A DNA stretch of 33,905 nt, taken from assembly GCA_000434295.1 (NCBI GenBank), contig HF994934.1, positions 64,039 to 97,943 on the forward strand. Direction: 5' to 3'. Positions 31,529 to 33,905 of the stretch are shown one piece after another (position 1 is the stretch's first letter; the number at the start of each line of letters is the position of its first letter). The position numbers were made by a program, and so were the translations under genes. The notes under the pieces were generated by a model. The model made no database searches, had not been told where the DNA came from, and saw only the letters and a list, made by a program, of their open reading frames with translations. This DNA comes from Acetobacter sp. CAG:977 (GTDB taxonomy: Bacteria; Pseudomonadota; Alphaproteobacteria; CAAGCB01; CAG-977).

Positions 31529-31556
31529 TTGCATTTTTATGTGCGTTTTATATAAT
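31529..31556 (+). promoter_or_regulatory. Promoter for the O-acetylation genes
   Basis: TTGCAT (31529-31534), a 16-base spacer and a perfect TATAAT (31551-31556) lie 38 bases before the MBOAT start at 31595. A weak GCAAG/CTTGC hairpin just upstream may end the preceding transcript. Confidence 0.6.
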
Positions 31557-31594
31557 TCCTCATCTTTTGGCGACCAAAAATACAGAGGTTCTTT

Positions 31595-33010
31595 ATGATT
31601 TTCAGTTCTTTTACCTTCTTATGGTGCTTTCTTCCCCCCCTTTTGGTTCTGTATTTTTCCATAAAAAACAAGCTGTTCAGAAATTTGCTCCTGCTGGTCG
31701 CCAGCATCTTCTTTTATGCTTGGGGCGAACCCGTCTACGTCTTTTTGATGATCGCATCCATCATCATTAACTATTTCTTCGGATTGCTGATCGACGGTTC
31801 CGCCACCCATGCCAGAAGAAAGTTCTTTACTCTGTTGGGCACCGCCGTCAACGTCCTGATTTTGATGCATTTTAAATATACCGATTTCATTATCGAAAAC
31901 ATGAATTTGCTGTTGGCGCTGGAAATCGACGCCAAAGAAATTCCTCTGCCCATCGGTATTTCTTTTTATACGTTTCAGGCGATTTCATATCTGGTCGATA
32001 TTTACAGAGGTGACGTCAAGGCACAGCGCAGCCTGTTAAAAATGGGACTGTATATTTCTTTCTTCCCCCAGCTGATCGCCGGACCTATCGTAAAGTACCA
32101 CGATATCGAACAACAACTCGAAAACCGTACGGTTACCCCCGAAATGTTTAATTACGGCGTGTCCAGATTCATCTTCGGGTTCGCTAAAAAAATCCTGTTG
32201 GCAAACATCGTCGGAAAAGCCGCAGACACTATCTTTGCCCTTGAAGCCGGTGACCTTTCCACCCCAGCCGCATGGGTCGGCGCCATCGCTTATTCCCTGC
32301 AAATCTATTATGATTTTTCGGGATATTCGGATATGGCCATCGGATTGGGCAAAATGTTCGGCTTTACGTTTCAGGAAAACTTCAATTATCCCTACGTTTC
32401 TTCCTCCATCCGCGAATTTTGGCAAAGATGGCACATCTCCCTGGCAACGTGGTTCAAGCTGTACGTTTATATCCCCTTGGGCGGAAGCCGCGAAGGGGCG
32501 TTCAAAACGTACCTGAACACGATGATCGTCTTTTTCCTGACCGGTCTGTGGCACGGCGCCGCTTGGAACTTTGTCCTTTGGGGTGTTTGGAACGGCGTCT
32601 TTTTGATGTTTGAACGCGCCGTACAATTCGATAAACGCGTTACTTCAGCCGTTATACGCCATATCTATACGCTGCTGGTCGTCGTCGTCGGAATGGTCAT
32701 TTTCCGCACAAACTCCGTTCATGACGCCATCGTGTATCTGGAACATATGTTCAGCTTTAAAAACATGGATATGTCTTATCTGAATATTTTGGTTACAAAC
32801 GAACCACGTTTGGGAATTATCGCAGGCTTGCTGTGTTCGGGACCGCTGGTCTTGTTGTGGCGCAACAAAAAAGACGCTTTCCTCGCCAGAGTCCCCAATA
32901 TCCTTAAAGGATCTTGGCTGATGGAAACCGTCAAAATCGCCCTGTTCGTCGTTTCCATTCTCGCTTTGGCAGGAAATTCCTACAATCCGTTCATTTACTT
33001 TAGGTTCTAA
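31595..33010 (+). CDS. algI: AlgI-type MBOAT O-acyltransferase
   Basis: This is a 471-residue polytopic membrane protein of the membrane-bound O-acyltransferase family. Family landmarks are PIGISFYTFQAISYLVDIYRG, YYDFSGYSDMAIGLGKMFG, FWQRWHISLATWF, and the catalytic region GLWHGAAWNFVLWG with His320, which matches the essential histidine near residue 322 of Pseudomonas AlgI. It would pass acetyl groups across the inner membrane for O-acetylation of an exported polysaccharide. The start ATG 31595 has AGAGG upstream. The next gene begins 3 bases after the stop and encodes an AlgJ/AlgX-like partner. The polysaccharide itself need not be alginate, since this module also decorates other polymers such as cellulose or peptidoglycan. 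Confidence 0.93.
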   Translation: MIFSSFTFLWCFLPPLLVLYFSIKNKLFRNLLLLVASIFFYAWGEPVYVFLMIASIIINYFFGLLIDGSATHARRKFFTLLGTAVNVLILMHFKYTDFIIENMNLLLALEIDAKEIPLPIGISFYTFQAISYLVDIYRGDVKAQRSLLKMGLYISFFPQLIAGPIVKYHDIEQQLENRTVTPEMFNYGVSRFIFGFAKKILLANIVGKAADTIFALEAGDLSTPAAWVGAIAYSLQIYYDFSGYSDMAIGLGKMFGFTFQENFNYPYVSSSIREFWQRWHISLATWFKLYVYIPLGGSREGAFKTYLNTMIVFFLTGLWHGAAWNFVLWGVWNGVFLMFERAVQFDKRVTSAVIRHIYTLLVVVVGMVIFRTNSVHDAIVYLEHMFSFKNMDMSYLNILVTNEPRLGIIAGLLCSGPLVLLWRNKKDAFLARVPNILKGSWLMETVKIALFVVSILALAGNSYNPFIYFRF

Positions 33011-33013
33011 GCC

Positions 33014-33905
33014 ATGAAAAAACTGAGCGTCTCCTCTTGTTTTTTCTTGGCATGCATACTGATTTGCTTTGCATTCAGCTTTGTGCCTTTTGAAGATGAT
33101 GACCAGTCGGAAAATCGCAGAAAAGCTTCTTTTCCGACCGAATTCTCCGAAGCTTTTCCCGCACAGTTCGATGCATTTTATCAAGACCACTTCCCCTTCA
33201 GAAGCTTCTTGATAAAAAAATTCTATACCCTAAGGAAAAGCATCAAAGACAACCCTAAAGTCATTATCGGTGCCGATGATTGGATCTTTTTGAATTCTTC
33301 CCCGTTCGACACTTATGCCAAAACGGATAATTCTTTGGGCGACTTTACGGGAAAAACTCTGCTCGACAAAACAGAGCTCGCCGAATACGAAGCCAAAATG
33401 AAAAAACAAAAAAACTACTTCGACAAACGCGGCATCCGTTTCCTGATTATGATTCCCCCCAACAAAATGTCCGTCTATCCGGAATTGGCGCCGAAAGCCT
33501 ACAGAAAACTAAAAGCGCCTTATTCCAGATACGAACAAACCGAAGAGGCTATCCGTAAAGCAGGAATCCCCTTTATCAACCTGAAAAAATTGTTCGAAAA
33601 GGAAAAAGGGTCTTACCCGTTGTATTACAAAACGGATACGCACTGGAACGATTTCGGCGCATATACGGCGTTTCAACATCTGATGAATATCCTGATGAAA
33701 AAAGTTCCCGCCGTTGAAAGCGTCGTCGCGGAACCAAGCCCCTGCGGCGACAACTATCGCATGTCGGGCGCCGCGGAAGAATGTTCGGACACGCACTATA
33801 AACCCGTCCTGACCTTTAAAAGCGCAGAAGAACAGTGTTCTTCCCCCGAACCGGGATACATGATTTGCACAAACGATACGGCTCCGTATAAAGAACATGT
33901 TCTGA
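33014..33905 (+). CDS. AlgJ/AlgX-like O-acetyltransferase (3' end outside window)
   Basis: The frame is open from ATG 33014 to the window end without a stop, giving 297 complete codons. An N-terminal signal anchor (about residues 5-24) precedes a periplasmic domain. The N-terminal segment with FYQDHFPFRSFLIKKFY and IIGADDWIFLNS is typical of the AlgJ/AlgX/SGNH group. The catalytic Asp-His pair is in KTDTHWNDFG (Asp208, His210). The nucleophile Ser motif is expected further on, beyond the window. It would take acetyl groups from the adjacent MBOAT protein and add them to sugar hydroxyls in the periplasm. Spacing of 3 bases to algI shows one transcript. Confidence 0.88.
   Translation, partial: MKKLSVSSCFFLACILICFAFSFVPFEDDDQSENRRKASFPTEFSEAFPAQFDAFYQDHFPFRSFLIKKFYTLRKSIKDNPKVIIGADDWIFLNSSPFDTYAKTDNSLGDFTGKTLLDKTELAEYEAKMKKQKNYFDKRGIRFLIMIPPNKMSVYPELAPKAYRKLKAPYSRYEQTEEAIRKAGIPFINLKKLFEKEKGSYPLYYKTDTHWNDFGAYTAFQHLMNILMKKVPAVESVVAEPSPCGDNYRMSGAAEECSDTHYKPVLTFKSAEEQCSSPEPGYMICTNDTAPYKEHVL

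Noticed and set aside
33509..33898. Minus-strand open frame at the window end
   Set aside because: It is an antisense shadow of the AlgJ/AlgX-like gene, whose plus-strand frame has family motifs and stays open to the edge.

Overview
The window looks like chromosomal DNA of an alphaproteobacterium. The main evidence is the head-to-tail block mutS-glnD-murJ-trpS with a divergent malic enzyme gene, an arrangement I associate with Alphaproteobacteria, plus dnaK-dnaJ with dapB nearby. Base composition is moderate (near 50% GC by eye) rather than the high GC of free-living relatives. That would fit an uncultured host-associated lineage, but the species cannot be named from this sequence alone.

Layout. 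1-811: 3' part of a PfkB-family (adenosine kinase-like) gene. 1022-1555 (-): small secreted protein. 1719-4821 (+): typA then an AmpG-like transporter. 4721-7498 (-): malic enzyme then a PhoR-like histidine kinase, whose 3' end overlaps the convergent ampG by 101 bp. 7574-15398 (+): mutS, glnD, murJ, trpS. 15464-17472 (-): low-molecular-weight phosphatase, fructosamine-kinase-like protein and endonuclease III, possibly a glycation/DNA-damage repair operon. 17601-18335 (+): Bax-inhibitor-1-like membrane protein. 18378-19991 (-): metallo-beta-lactamase-fold lipid-hydrolase-like protein and a small membrane protein, behind a MerR-type promoter. 20133-21546 (-): dapB and an outer-membrane barrel.

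21715-25410 (+): an AT-rich (about one third GC by eye) four-gene island. It encodes an EcoRI-type adenine methyltransferase, a cytosine-5 methyltransferase, a protein with two LAGLIDADG-like motifs that have lost their catalytic acids, and a small PD-(D/E)XK nuclease. The last three genes overlap by 4-11 bp or so, and all four run on the strand opposite to the flanking host genes. This is the best candidate for an undescribed system: a composite restriction-modification or defence cassette in which a catalytically dead LAGLIDADG protein may recognise DNA for a separate nuclease.

25450-29297 (-): lipoprotein-like protein, dnaJ, dnaK. 29483-31496 (+): a DUF2333-like protein and a Bax-like glucosaminidase. 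31595-33905 (+): AlgI-type MBOAT acyltransferase and an AlgJ/AlgX-like protein cut by the window end, which together form an exopolysaccharide O-acetylation module.

No tRNA, rRNA, CRISPR array, insertion sequence or integrase was seen. No gene-free stretch exceeds 300 bases; the longest (21547-21822) holds the dapB promoter and the left edge of the island.
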